From: Myroides odoratus | GTDB lineage: Bacteria > Bacteroidota > Bacteroidia > Flavobacteriales > Flavobacteriaceae | Length of the DNA stretch: 64,000 bases | Direction of reading: 5' to 3' | Assembly (NCBI RefSeq): GCF_001549985.1 | Contig: NZ_LROZ01000007.1 | Span: forward strand, 124,001-188,000 | Program-made: the position numbers and the translations under genes | In this document: piece after piece, positions 9,067 through 17,888 of the stretch | How positions within the stretch are numbered: position 1 is the first letter of the stretch | Layout: every line of letters begins with the position of its first letter | Notes under the pieces: generated by a model | What the model was told of the DNA's origin: nothing | The model's database searches: none | What the model saw: the letters and a program-made list of their open reading frames with translations, nothing else

Positions 9067-10770
9067 TTATACCACTAAAACAAATTCACTTCCGACCCCG
9101 TACTCACTATGTACTGTGATGGTTCCTTGTTGGGCTTCCATAATTTCTTTGCTAATAGCTAAGCCTAATCCTGTACCTTCTTTATGGGTACCTGGTACTC
9201 TAAAATAGCGATCGAATACTTTGTTTAAGTATTCTGGTGGAATCCCCATTCCTTCATCTTTTACCTTAATTATGGTTCCATATTCGTATTGTTCTACCTT
9301 AACTTGTACCACTGAAGATTCATGGGAGTAGTTAATGGCATTGGAAATGAGATTGGTCAATACCCAGATTGTTTTTTCTCCATCTATTTCAACTGGTTTT
9401 AAAACTTCTGGAAGTTTCACTTCGAGCTTAATTCTTTTTTGTTCGGCTTGAATATGATTGGCCTCTACAGCGTCTTGTACAACCTCACCAACTGAACAAA
9501 GTTTTTTATTCATCGCAATCTTACCGCTTTTTATTTGCGTCAAATTCAATAACTCTGAAGTGATTTTCAACAATCGTCCTACATCATCTTGAATACTGTC
9601 AATCAGCGTATTTTGCTCTTCATTTAAAGCACCTATTCGCTCATTTTTCAACAACTGCAAGCTCATTTTCATCGAAAATATAGGAGTTTTAAATTCATGA
9701 GAAACTGTAGCGATAAATCGAGTTTTTGCCGCATCAAGCTCTTTAAATTCGGTAATGTTTTTCAAGATAATAACATAGCCTACCAACGCTTTGTGTTCTT
9801 CGCCTGTGGGGGTGATTTCAATAGGTAGGAATTGCTTGTCAAAATAATTTTCTTTCTCGTTGTGAATAATTTTGAGTGGTTCTTTATCTGTTTGTTCTAG
9901 ACTCATTTCCTTCAGTAACATTCGCATTAAATCATTGTACAATGCGAGATCCTTACTATTTTTTCCAACCATTTCATCTTCTTCTAATCCTAGCACTTTA
10001 CAAGCTTCTTCATTGACAAACATCACTTGCATATTCTCATCTAAACCAATAACAACGTCGGACATATTATTGATTAATGCTTCAGTTCTCTTTTTCTGAT
10101 GCATCAATTTCGCTAGATGGCTGCTGTTGTACTCTTCTAACTTTTGCGCCATGGTATTAAAAGATTGAGCCAATGCACTAAACTCATCGTTTTTATCCAA
10201 AAAAACGCGTTCTTTATAGTTGTTACGGGCAATTTGTTTAATACTGGCTGTCAACTTCTGAATGGGATCTGCAATATTAGAAGGCAGATTAATCAACATC
10301 CCTAAAGCAATCACAAAACAGGCAATTCCAGCAATGGCAATCCATATTGTTGCTTGCACTGCCGTCTTATTGGCTAATTCACTCTTCAATGCAATCGCCT
10401 GCATATTCATCTCCATCACCTCAATCAACCATTCCCTTATTTGAATGACATCCTCTTGGCGTTGTCCATTCTTTTTATAGGCTTCGAAATAGTTGCGCAG
10501 CGTGCTATTCATTTCTTTTTCACCAACTTCGGTTGCATTCCCTTCTTGATTTTTCAATTGTTCTTCAAATTGAACCAAACGACCATCCCCCGAATTATCT
10601 AATGCCCGTAACATACTCTTGGCATATAACAGGGAATTGTAATTGTCGTGTAGGATATTACGGGTATCAAGCTTTAAAAAGTGAATGTATACTGCCCCTA
10701 TTCCCCCTAAAAAAACAATTAGCGTGAATAGAAGGCCTAAACCTAACGTTAGTTTTGTTTTAATTCTCAT
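9067..10770 (-). CDS. Sensor histidine kinase of the kdp operon
   Basis: The 567-residue product has two membrane helices (7-29 and 142-163) flanking a small periplasmic helical domain, a HAMP linker (about 164-215), a PAS domain (about 226-340), a HisKA domain with phospho-acceptor His358 in ATVSHEFKTP, and an ATPase domain with EGTGLGLAIS near the C-terminus. Its start overlaps the stop of the KdpD sensor gene by four bases (ATGA), so translation is coupled. It supplies the kinase half that the upstream KdpD fragment lacks. The expected partner is the NtrC-type regulator at 17889-19238. Signal: low potassium, inferred from the operon. Confidence 0.9.
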   Translation of the reverse strand: MRIKTKLTLGLGLLFTLIVFLGGIGAVYIHFLKLDTRNILHDNYNSLLYAKSMLRALDNSGDGRLVQFEEQLKNQEGNATEVGEKEMNSTLRNYFEAYKKNGQRQEDVIQIREWLIEVMEMNMQAIALKSELANKTAVQATIWIAIAGIACFVIALGMLINLPSNIADPIQKLTASIKQIARNNYKERVFLDKNDEFSALAQSFNTMAQKLEEYNSSHLAKLMHQKKRTEALINNMSDVVIGLDENMQVMFVNEEACKVLGLEEDEMVGKNSKDLALYNDLMRMLLKEMSLEQTDKEPLKIIHNEKENYFDKQFLPIEITPTGEEHKALVGYVIILKNITEFKELDAAKTRFIATVSHEFKTPIFSMKMSLQLLKNERIGALNEEQNTLIDSIQDDVGRLLKITSELLNLTQIKSGKIAMNKKLCSVGEVVQDAVEANHIQAEQKRIKLEVKLPEVLKPVEIDGEKTIWVLTNLISNAINYSHESSVVQVKVEQYEYGTIIKVKDEGMGIPPEYLNKVFDRYFRVPGTHKEGTGLGLAISKEIMEAQQGTITVHSEYGVGSEFVLVV

Positions 10771-11897
10771 TTTGAAAAAATTATAATATCAATAGGTAAA
10801 GAAGCCAGCTTCTTTAACAACTGATTGAATACATTAGTGGCTAAAATAATCTGGTATAAACGCAATCGAGGTTTTCCAAGACAGATTGTTGTAACCTGTC
10901 GTTGTTCTACCTGTACCATAATAGCCTTTGCAATATTAGGATGCTCACTTTTAATAATTTCTGCCCCTAATTCAGTAGCTAATTTAAAATTATTAATCAA
11001 ATGTCGTTGCTTGTCTAGGGCAATTTTATCTGGGTGTTCTTTCGGTGTTTGTACATAAAGTACATACCATTTAGAATTGAGGTAACTGGCCAAACGAGCT
11101 GTTTTTCGAATTACATTTTTTGCGTGTTTATCATTGGAACTAATACAAGCCATGAATCGACTTGGTTTAGCAGACACAGACATACTCACTTCAGAAGCTA
11201 CCTTATTCTCCACATGTGAAGCTACTTCTTTTAAAGCTAACTCACGCAATTGAAGAATATTAGATGAAGTAAAGAAATTTTTCAAGGCCGTCGGTACTTT
11301 ATCGGGTGGATAAATCTTTCCTTCTTTTAATCGTTCAATTAGATCATTTGCCGTCAGGTCAATATTAACGACCTCATCTGCCTCTTGTAAAACTTTATCT
11401 GGGACGCGTTCCATGACATCTATGGACGTAATGTCTTTCACTGCACTATTTAAACTTTCAATGTGTTGAATATTTAGGGCTGATATCACATTGATACCTG
11501 CCTCTAATATTTCCATTACATCTTGCCAGCGTTTTGCATTTTTACTTCCTGCAATGTTGGAATGCGCCAATTCATCAATAATAACTATTTCAGGGCGTTC
11601 ATCCAAAATAGCTTCTAGATCTAATTCCTCCACCATTTTACCTTTATAAAAAACCTCTTTTCTAGGAATAATTGGCAGTCCTTTTAAAAGAGCATGGGTC
11701 TCTTGGCGGTTGTGTGTTTCGATGAACCCCAACTTGACATCAATGCCATTGCGTTGTAAATCTTTCGCTTCCATCAACATGCGATACGTTTTACCCACAC
11801 CGGCACTCATCCCAATATATACTTTAAACTTTCCTCGTTTGGCACGACGAATAAGTTCTAAAAAATCTTCTGCACTTTGACGCGTTTCTCTTTCCAT
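10767..11897 (-). CDS. kdpD: KdpD N-terminal sensor protein (split KdpD)
   Basis: The 376-residue product corresponds to the cytosolic N-terminal part of KdpD. It has the Walker A region GMSAGVGKTYRM at 29-40, the family stretch LGFIETHNRQETH, the DELAHSN motif, and a universal-stress-protein-like domain (about 250-376) with RFMACISSNDKHAKNVIRKT. The four membrane helices and kinase domain of full-length KdpD are absent; the kinase is encoded by the next, overlapping gene. Such split KdpD proteins are common in Bacteroidota. It follows the outer-membrane barrel gene without a gap (the stop of that gene is at 11898). It should sense potassium or ATP status for the kdp circuit. Confidence 0.93.
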   Translation of the reverse strand: MERETRQSAEDFLELIRRAKRGKFKVYIGMSAGVGKTYRMLMEAKDLQRNGIDVKLGFIETHNRQETHALLKGLPIIPRKEVFYKGKMVEELDLEAILDERPEIVIIDELAHSNIAGSKNAKRWQDVMEILEAGINVISALNIQHIESLNSAVKDITSIDVMERVPDKVLQEADEVVNIDLTANDLIERLKEGKIYPPDKVPTALKNFFTSSNILQLRELALKEVASHVENKVASEVSMSVSAKPSRFMACISSNDKHAKNVIRKTARLASYLNSKWYVLYVQTPKEHPDKIALDKQRHLINNFKLATELGAEIIKSEHPNIAKAIMVQVEQRQVTTICLGKPRLRLYQIILATNVFNQLLKKLASLPIDIIIFSK

Positions 11898-12989
11898 CTA
11901 TAAACGAATTGCAATACCACTTCCTATAAACGTTTGTCCAGATACGGCGTTATCATTTCTAGTAAAAACCGCATCTTTACTGCTGAACGATCGGGCTTCT
12001 ATTCTCCATAACACCTCTGCAGTAATTTGATAATCCACATTGACTGAATAGCCCCAAGTTTGAAAACCATGTGCTGTATCTGTCTGTATAATTACCTCTT
12101 TTTCATCCTTGTAATACTCTACTCGTGCCGCTACGCGCCAAGCATCACTTAGTTTATACTGTCCCATAATCAATGGAGCATACCAAGTATTATAAGCATT
12201 ACTGTGTTTTTCCTTCTGTTGCACTCCTATATCAAAACCAGCCAGTACCTTCAACGCTTCATTCAACTCATATGCAACATATAAGTTGTGAAAATAACGC
12301 ATCTTTCGCTCCACATCAGGCGTATCACTGCCTATAAAGGAGCTACTATTAAACGTCCATGCGGTAGTAGGTGTATAGGTCAATTGATGCCCTACGGCTA
12401 GTGTTGAATTTCCTTCTGGACGCTGTATGCGTTGCCATCCATTCATTATATTTAGCCCTAGAAACCACTTTTGATTGGGAGTGCTATACGACAATTTTAC
12501 AGCCGATGAGAAATAGGGCGAATTCTCCGCCATTATACTACGAGTCATGGTCATGATATCGGCTCCAATATTACTTTCAAATCCTATATGTGAAGGCATA
12601 ATCCCTACATCTAACCACAGCGCATGTGCAGTTGATAACTTCACCCCTACATTGGCTTCATATATATTTTTTAATCCATCGGGTTCATTCGCTAAATTCG
12701 ATTTTACATAGGTTCCCGCCATCAAAGCTAAATTAGCTCTCACCCTTTCTTTGGTATAGCTCAATTTGGCCATTCCAAAATTCAAGTTTACCTCATTATG
12801 CCGATTATAGGAATACAAAAAATTGTTCAACTGTCCTGATTTGGATTGATTGAAGTCGTACATATAATACAACTCCCCATAGGCTTGCACCTTGATGTTG
12901 TCCATCCATTTGCTTTCTTGCGCTTGTACGGATGAAAAAGCAAGTGCGCTGATGACGAGCGCACCCACCCAAGAAAATCTCTTTTTCAT
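11898..12989 (-). CDS. Outer-membrane beta-barrel protein within the kdp operon
   Basis: An ATG at 12989 follows the kdpC stop codon after a single base and begins a signal peptide MKKRFSWVGALVISALAFSS ending at VQAQ; the frame extends five codons further to 13004, but that would overlap kdpC. The 363-residue product shows alternating hydrophobic residues, many aromatic residues at strand ends, and a C-terminal strand ending in aliphatic and basic residues (GSGIAIRL), typical of 16- to 18-strand porin-like barrels. It resembles the putative porins that accompany kdp in Bacteroidota. A role in letting potassium cross the outer membrane is plausible but inferred from position. Confidence 0.8.
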   Translation of the reverse strand: MKKRFSWVGALVISALAFSSVQAQESKWMDNIKVQAYGELYYMYDFNQSKSGQLNNFLYSYNRHNEVNLNFGMAKLSYTKERVRANLALMAGTYVKSNLANEPDGLKNIYEANVGVKLSTAHALWLDVGIMPSHIGFESNIGADIMTMTRSIMAENSPYFSSAVKLSYSTPNQKWFLGLNIMNGWQRIQRPEGNSTLAVGHQLTYTPTTAWTFNSSSFIGSDTPDVERKMRYFHNLYVAYELNEALKVLAGFDIGVQQKEKHSNAYNTWYAPLIMGQYKLSDAWRVAARVEYYKDEKEVIIQTDTAHGFQTWGYSVNVDYQITAEVLWRIEARSFSSKDAVFTRNDNAVSGQTFIGSGIAIRL

Positions 12990-12990
12990 G

Positions 12991-13551
12991 TTATTGTAAA
13001 GCATCTAATGCCATATTCAGTGCTAAAACATTGACCGTTTGTGGTCCGAATATGCCTAATAACGGATGCTGTGTTTGTGCTGCAACTAATTGTTCCAAAC
13101 GACTTACTTCTATTCCTCTATGTCCAGCAACACGTGCTATTTGGACACGTGCAGCCTGAACAGAAATATGGGGATCTAATCCACTACCACTAGCGGTAAC
13201 CAAATCCACGGGAATCTGTTCTTTTTGAACGGTTGGGTTTCGCGTACTAAAATCCGTTATGCGTTGCTCTACTTCTGCAAGATATCCTGCATTCGTAGCG
13301 GCTTTATTACTTGCTCCAGAACCTGCTGCATTGTAATCGACAGCAGAAGGTCGCGACCAGAAATATGCCTCTGTAGTAAAGGATTGACCAATATTGATAT
13401 ACTGTTTTCCTTTATCGGATTCTACAATAAATCCTTCTCCAGCATTTGGAGCAACTTGAGCAATTCCCCATAAAACAATTGGGTAAATTCCTCCTAACAA
13501 CACGAATAAAACGGTTGTCAATATAATAGAAGGTATAAGATTTGTTTTCAT
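12991..13551 (-). CDS. kdpC: Potassium-transporting ATPase subunit C
   Basis: The product starts at an ATG at 13551, seven bases behind the kdpB stop, giving MKTNLIPSIILTTVLFVLLGG, the single membrane helix of KdpC; the longer frame start at 13578 would overlap kdpB. The 186 residues carry the family motifs YFWSRPSAVDYNAAGSGASN, SGSGLDPHIS and a C-terminal NVLALNMALDAL. KdpC joins KdpA and KdpB and raises ATP affinity or stabilises the complex. Order A-B-C is the standard one. Confidence 0.96.
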   Translation of the reverse strand: MKTNLIPSIILTTVLFVLLGGIYPIVLWGIAQVAPNAGEGFIVESDKGKQYINIGQSFTTEAYFWSRPSAVDYNAAGSGASNKAATNAGYLAEVEQRITDFSTRNPTVQKEQIPVDLVTASGSGLDPHISVQAARVQIARVAGHRGIEVSRLEQLVAAQTQHPLLGIFGPQTVNVLALNMALDALQ

Positions 13552-13558
13552 TTGTTGA

Positions 13559-15574
13559 TTACATAAATAGTGAGACAAAAAGGTCGATGAGCTTAATTCC
13601 GATAAAAGGCACGATTACTCCACCTAAGCCATAAATTAATAAGTTGCGACGCAATAAAGCGCTGGCTCCAATTGGTTTATAGGCTACTCCTCTTAAGGCC
13701 AACGGAATTAAACATGGAATAATGATGGCGTTAAAAATTACAGCAGACAGTATTGCACTCTCAGGGCTGTATAAATGCATAATATTTAAACCTTGCAAAG
13801 CGGGGATTGCAGTAATAAATAAGGCAGGGATAATCGCAAAATACTTCGCTACGTCATTGGCAATACTAAACGTAGTCAAGGTACCTCGAGTCATCAACAA
13901 TTGTTTACCAATCTCTACTACTTCAATGAGTTTGGTAGGGTCATTATCGAGGTCTACCATATTACCCGCTTCTTTTGCTGCTTGCGTTCCACTATTCATC
14001 GCTACCCCAACATTCGCTTGTGCCAAAGCTGGAGCATCATTGGTACCATCCCCCATCATCGCCACCAATCTTCCTTCTGCTTGTTCGCGTTTGATGTAGT
14101 TCATCTTATCTTCGGGTTTAGCTTCCGCAATAAAATCATCTACCCCAGCAGCTGTTGCGATGTATTTTGCTGTCATGGGATTATCTCCCGTAACCATTAC
14201 CGTTTTGATTCCCATTTTTCTCAATCGCGCAAAGCGTTCTTGAATTCCTGGTTTAATAACGTCTTGCAATTCTACAACGCCTAACACTTGCTCATTCTGA
14301 GCAACAACCAAAGGCGTTCCTCCATTTTCCGCTACCTGTCGCACACAATCTGCAATTGCGGAAGGAAATTCATTTCCTGCCTGTATACAAATACTTTTAA
14401 TTGCGTCTACAGCACCCTTTCGAATGCGCACTTCATCATAATCAATACCAGAGCTTCTTGTCTCTGCTGTAAAGGAAATGAAACGCGGGTTGTTGACTAC
14501 AAAATCCGCGGGATCTATGCGAGCTAATTCAATGATTGATTTTCCTTCTGGTGTAGCATCTTGAAGGGAACTCAATACTGCAGCTTTTACTAATACACTA
14601 TGATCTACATCTGGAGCTGGATGAAAATGTGTTGCTTTTCGGTTTCCAATCGTAATTGTACCCGTTTTATCTAACAATAAAACATCAATATCTCCTGCTG
14701 TTTCAACTGCTTTACCACTTTTCGTGATTACATTCGCTCTCAAGGCTCTGTCCATTCCAGCAATACCAATTGCCGATAGCAGGCCACCAATTGTTGTGGG
14801 AATTAAACAGACATACAGTGAAATCAATGCTCCAATACTAAGGGCAACATTCGCAAAATCAGCAAATGGTTTTAGCGTGATAATCACAATGGTAAACACC
14901 AAGGTAAAACCTGCCAATAAAATAGTTAAGGCGATTTCATTGGGTGATTTCTGTCTGTTTGCTCCTTCCACTAAAGCAATCATTTTGTCTAAAAAACTCT
15001 CTCCTGCTTGTGCAGTTACTTGTACTTTGATTCGATCAGACAGTACTTTTGTTCCGCCTGTAACCGCACTATTATCTCCTCCTGCTTCTCTAATTACTGG
15101 TGCACTTTCTCCTGTTATCGCACTTTCATCAATCGTAGCTAAGCCTTCAATAATTTCGCCATCTGCTGGAACGATATCTCCTGCTACGCAGGTATACACC
15201 ATTCCTTTTAACAGGTTTGAAGAAGAGATTTTCGTTCCATCTTCTAAGGTAGCAGGTGTTTCCTCTCTTGTTTTGCGCAAGCTATCTGCTTGTGCCTTTC
15301 CTCTTGCTTCCGCAATTGCTTCTGCAAAATTGGCGAACAATAGGGTGATAAATAACAAAAGAAATAAAATTACATTGTATCCCAAACTACCTTGATTTTC
15401 TTCTCCAAATAAAATCCAGATACAAACACCAAGCATAATAATAGTTCCGATTTCTACGGTAAACATCACTGGATTTCGAAACAAGGTTCTTGGATTTAAC
15501 TTCTTAAAAGCTTCTTTACTAGCTTTTATTATGATCTCTTTTTGAAAAAGAGCTTGATTATGTTGAATTGCCAT
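13559..15574 (-). CDS. kdpB: Potassium-transporting P-type ATPase subunit B
   Basis: The 671-residue product is the catalytic P-type ATPase of the Kdp pump. Visible motifs are the actuator TGES (154-157), the PT pair in LIPTTIGG at about 259-263, the phosphorylation site DKTGT with Asp302, TGDNPMTA, and [11 protein letters not shown]. Its Ser in TGES corresponds to the inhibitory phosphorylation site of the E. coli pump. Length matches the family (about 680). The gene starts three bases behind the kdpA stop, and kdpC follows after seven bases, so the subunits are co-translated. Confidence 0.97.
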   Translation of the reverse strand: MAIQHNQALFQKEIIIKASKEAFKKLNPRTLFRNPVMFTVEIGTIIMLGVCIWILFGEENQGSLGYNVILFLLLFITLLFANFAEAIAEARGKAQADSLRKTREETPATLEDGTKISSSNLLKGMVYTCVAGDIVPADGEIIEGLATIDESAITGESAPVIREAGGDNSAVTGGTKVLSDRIKVQVTAQAGESFLDKMIALVEGANRQKSPNEIALTILLAGFTLVFTIVIITLKPFADFANVALSIGALISLYVCLIPTTIGGLLSAIGIAGMDRALRANVITKSGKAVETAGDIDVLLLDKTGTITIGNRKATHFHPAPDVDHSVLVKAAVLSSLQDATPEGKSIIELARIDPADFVVNNPRFISFTAETRSSGIDYDEVRIRKGAVDAIKSICIQAGNEFPSAIADCVRQVAENGGTPLVVAQNEQVLGVVELQDVIKPGIQERFARLRKMGIKTVMVTGDNPMTAKYIATAAGVDDFIAEAKPEDKMNYIKREQAEGRLVAMMGDGTNDAPALAQANVGVAMNSGTQAAKEAGNMVDLDNDPTKLIEVVEIGKQLLMTRGTLTTFSIANDVAKYFAIIPALFITAIPALQGLNIMHLYSPESAILSAVIFNAIIIPCLIPLALRGVAYKPIGASALLRRNLLIYGLGGVIVPFIGIKLIDLFVSLFM

Positions 15575-15577
15575 TTT

Positions 15578-17272
15578 TTATAAACTTAGTATTGTAAAAT
15601 AATCTGCAATAGGACCTAATGTTAACACAGGGAAGAACGCTAGGGCTGCCACAATTAAAATAACTGTAAATACAATCATTCCAAATGTGGATGTATCCGT
15701 AGCTAGTGTTCCTGCACTTTCTGGTACATAGCGTTTTTGTGCTAAGCAACCAGCTAGGGCTACGGGTCCAATAATGGGTAAGAAACGCCCCAACAATAAG
15801 ATAATTCCCGTAGAAAAGTTCCACCAAGGTGTATTATCTCCTAATCCTTCAAATCCACTTCCATTGTTTGCGGCTGAGGACGTATATTCATAGAGTATTT
15901 CGCTAAATCCATGAAAGGAAGGGTTGTTTAAGGTGTCCTTTGTAAATTCAGGAAAAGCCGCACCTAAAGCGGTACTACTTAAAATTAACAATGGATGTAT
16001 TAAAGCGATAATCATCGCAATTTTCATTTCTTTTGCTTCAATCTTTTTACCGAATAGCTCTGGAGTTCTACCGACCATTAATCCACTGATAAACACCGCT
16101 AATACAATGAATACAAAGAAATTTAAGATACCGACACCTACCCCACCATAGAAAGCATTAATCATCATGGCTAGCAATTGATTCATTCCCGATAACGGCA
16201 TGGTACTATCGTGCATGGAGTTGACGGATCCTGTAGAAATAACCGTTGTTACAATGCTCCAAAATCCTGAAGCTGCAGCGCCGATTCGCACTTCTTTTCC
16301 TTCCATAGCTCCCAAACTATTGTCGATGCCCATGGCTGTAATATTAGGATTTCCATTGGCTTCCATTAAAACGTTTGGAATAGCCAAACACAAAAACCCG
16401 AGTGTCATTACCCCAAACATCATCCAAGAAAATCGCTTGCGGTTGATGTAATACCCAAAAGCAAAGATCATGGCTAGAGGAATAATCAACTGTGCTATCA
16501 TCTCAACCATATTGGTCAAATAGGTCGGATTCTCAAAAGGGTGTGCTGAATTCGTTCCAAAGAAACCACCACCATTTGTTCCCAGGTGTTTAATAGCGAT
16601 GAATGCTGCTGCAGGACCGCGGGATACTTCTACCTGTTGTCCTTCTAAAGTTGTGATTGTATCTTTACCTTCAAACGTCATAGGAGTACCTTGAAAAATC
16701 AAGATAGCGGCCACAACAACACTCAAAGGCAATAAAATACGCGTAATTGATTTGACAAAGTACACATAGAAATTCCCCAACAGGGTTGTTGTTTTATTTC
16801 TAAATGCCTCAAATACAACTACAGCAGCTGCCATACCTGTGGCTGCACTTACAAATTGTAAGAACATCAACGCTAGTTGAGCCAGATACGTTACTCCTGT
16901 TTCTCCTGCATAGTGTTGTAAGTTACAGTTTACTAGGAAAGAGATGGTTGTATTAAACGCTAAATCAGGCGACATACTAGGGTTATGGTCTGGGTTGAGG
17001 GGTAATGATCCTTGAGTCAGCAACAAAACAAATGCTATGACAAACCACACAGCATTTAGTGTCAATAAGACTACTAAATGCTGCTTCCAATTCATGTTCT
17101 CCTCTGGTTTAATCCGACTACTCGAATAAAAAAACCGCTCTAAGGGTGACATCATTCGATCTAAAAAAGTAGGCTGGCCTACATAAACTTTTGCTATATA
17201 TTTTCCTAAGGGAATTGAGATTCCAATGGCCACCAAAAAGGTGACAAGGATTCCGATTATTTCTGTATTCAT
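15578..17272 (-). CDS. kdpA: Potassium-transporting ATPase subunit A
   Basis: The 564-residue product is the potassium-binding channel-like subunit. It has about ten membrane helices and four selectivity-loop regions, including SFLVNCNLQHYAGETG, GTNGGGFFGTNSAHPFENPT, and SAANNGSGFEG. It starts with MNTEIIGILVTFLVAI at 17272, five bases after the stop of the 41-residue micro-gene. Length is typical. With KdpB and KdpC it forms the high-affinity uptake system used at low external potassium. Confidence 0.97.
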   Translation of the reverse strand: MNTEIIGILVTFLVAIGISIPLGKYIAKVYVGQPTFLDRMMSPLERFFYSSSRIKPEENMNWKQHLVVLLTLNAVWFVIAFVLLLTQGSLPLNPDHNPSMSPDLAFNTTISFLVNCNLQHYAGETGVTYLAQLALMFLQFVSAATGMAAAVVVFEAFRNKTTTLLGNFYVYFVKSITRILLPLSVVVAAILIFQGTPMTFEGKDTITTLEGQQVEVSRGPAAAFIAIKHLGTNGGGFFGTNSAHPFENPTYLTNMVEMIAQLIIPLAMIFAFGYYINRKRFSWMMFGVMTLGFLCLAIPNVLMEANGNPNITAMGIDNSLGAMEGKEVRIGAAASGFWSIVTTVISTGSVNSMHDSTMPLSGMNQLLAMMINAFYGGVGVGILNFFVFIVLAVFISGLMVGRTPELFGKKIEAKEMKIAMIIALIHPLLILSSTALGAAFPEFTKDTLNNPSFHGFSEILYEYTSSAANNGSGFEGLGDNTPWWNFSTGIILLLGRFLPIIGPVALAGCLAQKRYVPESAGTLATDTSTFGMIVFTVILIVAALAFFPVLTLGPIADYFTILSL

Positions 17273-17277
17273 TTTAC

Positions 17278-17403
17278 TTAATCAATTAATAATAAAATTT
17301 GATGAATGAGGTATACAATCCCGTATACCATCGTAAAAACGAGTAGTGTTAGACCTACTTCTTTCAAGGAGTTTTTAAAACTTTTCCGGCTTGAGTAGGA
17401 CAT
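17278..17403 (-). CDS. 41-residue single-helix protein overlapping kdpF
   Basis: A frame starts with ATG at 17403, inside kdpF but in another frame, and ends with TAA at 17278, five bases before kdpA. The product has a basic N-terminus (MSYSSRKSFKNSLKEVG) followed by one membrane helix (LTLLVFTMVYGIVYLIHQILLL) and an acidic end. The Lys-rich start then helix is a normal layout for a membrane protein with its N-terminus in the cytosol. Overlap with kdpF is 29 bases. No family is known to me. Its place directly before kdpA suggests a small pump accessory protein. Confidence 0.6.
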   Translation of the reverse strand: MSYSSRKSFKNSLKEVGLTLLVFTMVYGIVYLIHQILLLID

Positions 17404-17452
17404 AACACAAATAGGCAAATACTGCCAAAGCAATAATGAATAATAAACTCAT
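17375..17452 (-). CDS. kdpF: Potassium-transporting ATPase small subunit F
   Basis: A 25-residue frame starts at 17452 and ends at 17375. The product, MSLLFIIALAVFAYLCYVLL followed by KPEKF, is one membrane helix with the short charged tail containing the Pro-Glu-Lys-Phe ending seen in KdpF proteins (E. coli KdpF is 29 residues and ends similarly with NAEAF). KdpF stabilises the KdpABC complex. It is too short for routine gene calling. It precedes kdpA, as in other kdp operons, but here another micro-gene lies between and overlaps its 3' end. Confidence 0.85.
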   Translation of the reverse strand: MSLLFIIALAVFAYLCYVLLKPEKF

Positions 17453-17464
17453 GTGTCTAGTAAA

Positions 17465-17548
17465 TTATAGATTATCTAAAAACTGAATGGCTTTGTAAAA
17501 CAAGACAAAGCACGCAACGCCTAAAATGATACACGCTAAAATGTTCAT
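17465..17548 (-). CDS. 27-residue single-helix protein, first gene of the kdp transcript
   Basis: A frame starts at ATG 17548 and ends at TAA 17465, twelve bases before kdpF. The product MNILACIILGVACFVLFYKA plus IQFLDNL is one membrane helix with a charged C-terminus, a layout like KdpF but with two Cys residues in the helix. There is no recognisable family. It is the first frame after the sigma-54 promoter. It could be a second KdpF-like peptide or a leader peptide; ribosome-binding signals are weak, as is usual in this phylum. Confidence 0.55.
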   Translation of the reverse strand: MNILACIILGVACFVLFYKAIQFLDNL

Positions 17549-17684
17549 AGTTTTGTTTTTAAGTTAAAATAAGCTTGTGGATGATTGCGTGAAGTACGCA
17601 CTCTTTATGATGTAATGTCTTTTGGCTACGCCTGCGTTGTACTGGATATAGTGCTTTCATGATGTATTATTTTGCCTAAGTATA

Positions 17685-17701
17685 TGCGAATGTTATACCA
17701 A
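17685..17701 (-). promoter_or_regulatory. Sigma-54 promoter of the kdp operon
   Basis: On the minus strand the sequence TTGGTATAACATTCGCA has the invariant GG (-24) and GC (-12) separated by exactly 10 bases, and also matches the flanking TTGG and TT of the sigma-54 consensus. It lies about 137 bases upstream of the first kdp micro-gene and downstream of the terminator of a gene encoding an NtrC-type activator, which is the kind of regulator this promoter class requires. The match is from reading; expression is not shown. Confidence 0.7.
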
Positions 17702-17771
17702 CTTTCAAAAAAACAATGCAACACACTAACAATCAATTTATTACAAAAAACAACAGTTATTCAATTAAAAG

Positions 17772-17824
17772 AAACCCTATCAAAACGATAGGGTTTATGT
17801 AGCTCCACCCTATCGTTTTGATAG
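17772..17824 (-). promoter_or_regulatory. Paired palindromes, candidate activator (UAS) sites for kdp
   Basis: Two copies of a dyad lie here in opposite orientation. Copy one (17772-17796) is AAACCCTATC, a 5-base spacer, GATAGGGTTT. Copy two (17808-17824) is CCCTATC, a 5-base spacer, GATAG. Their centres are about 33 bases apart, three helical turns, and about 90 and 124 bases upstream of the sigma-54 promoter, the normal place for NtrC-type enhancer sites. Copy one alone could also act as a weak terminator on the minus strand, but the second copy is not explained by that. Confidence 0.55.
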
Positions 17825-17841
17825 AATAAAGTCGAGTATAA

Positions 17842-17871
17842 ATAAAAAAAGCCCCCGTATTGGGAGCTTTT
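17842..17871 (-). terminator. Terminator behind the NtrC-type regulator gene
   Basis: On the minus strand AAAGCTCCC pairs with GGGGGCTTT (one G-T pair) around a 5-base loop and is followed by a T run. It separates the regulator transcript from the kdp operon. Confidence 0.8.
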
Positions 17872-17888
17872 CTAGTATCATTTCAATC

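Noticed and set aside
13722..14527. Several 79- to 127-codon plus-strand frames
   Set aside because: They lie opposite kdpB and mirror its conserved codons; no ribosome-binding site or domain is visible.
14724..15395. A 223-codon frame on the plus strand
   Set aside because: It is antisense to kdpB, whose P-type ATPase motifs are intact along this stretch; the plus-strand peptide has no family pattern.
17772..17796. Simple terminator reading of the first kdp palindrome
   Set aside because: The regulator gene already has a better terminator at 17842-17871, and the palindrome recurs as an inverted second copy, which fits binding sites better; dual use is not excluded.
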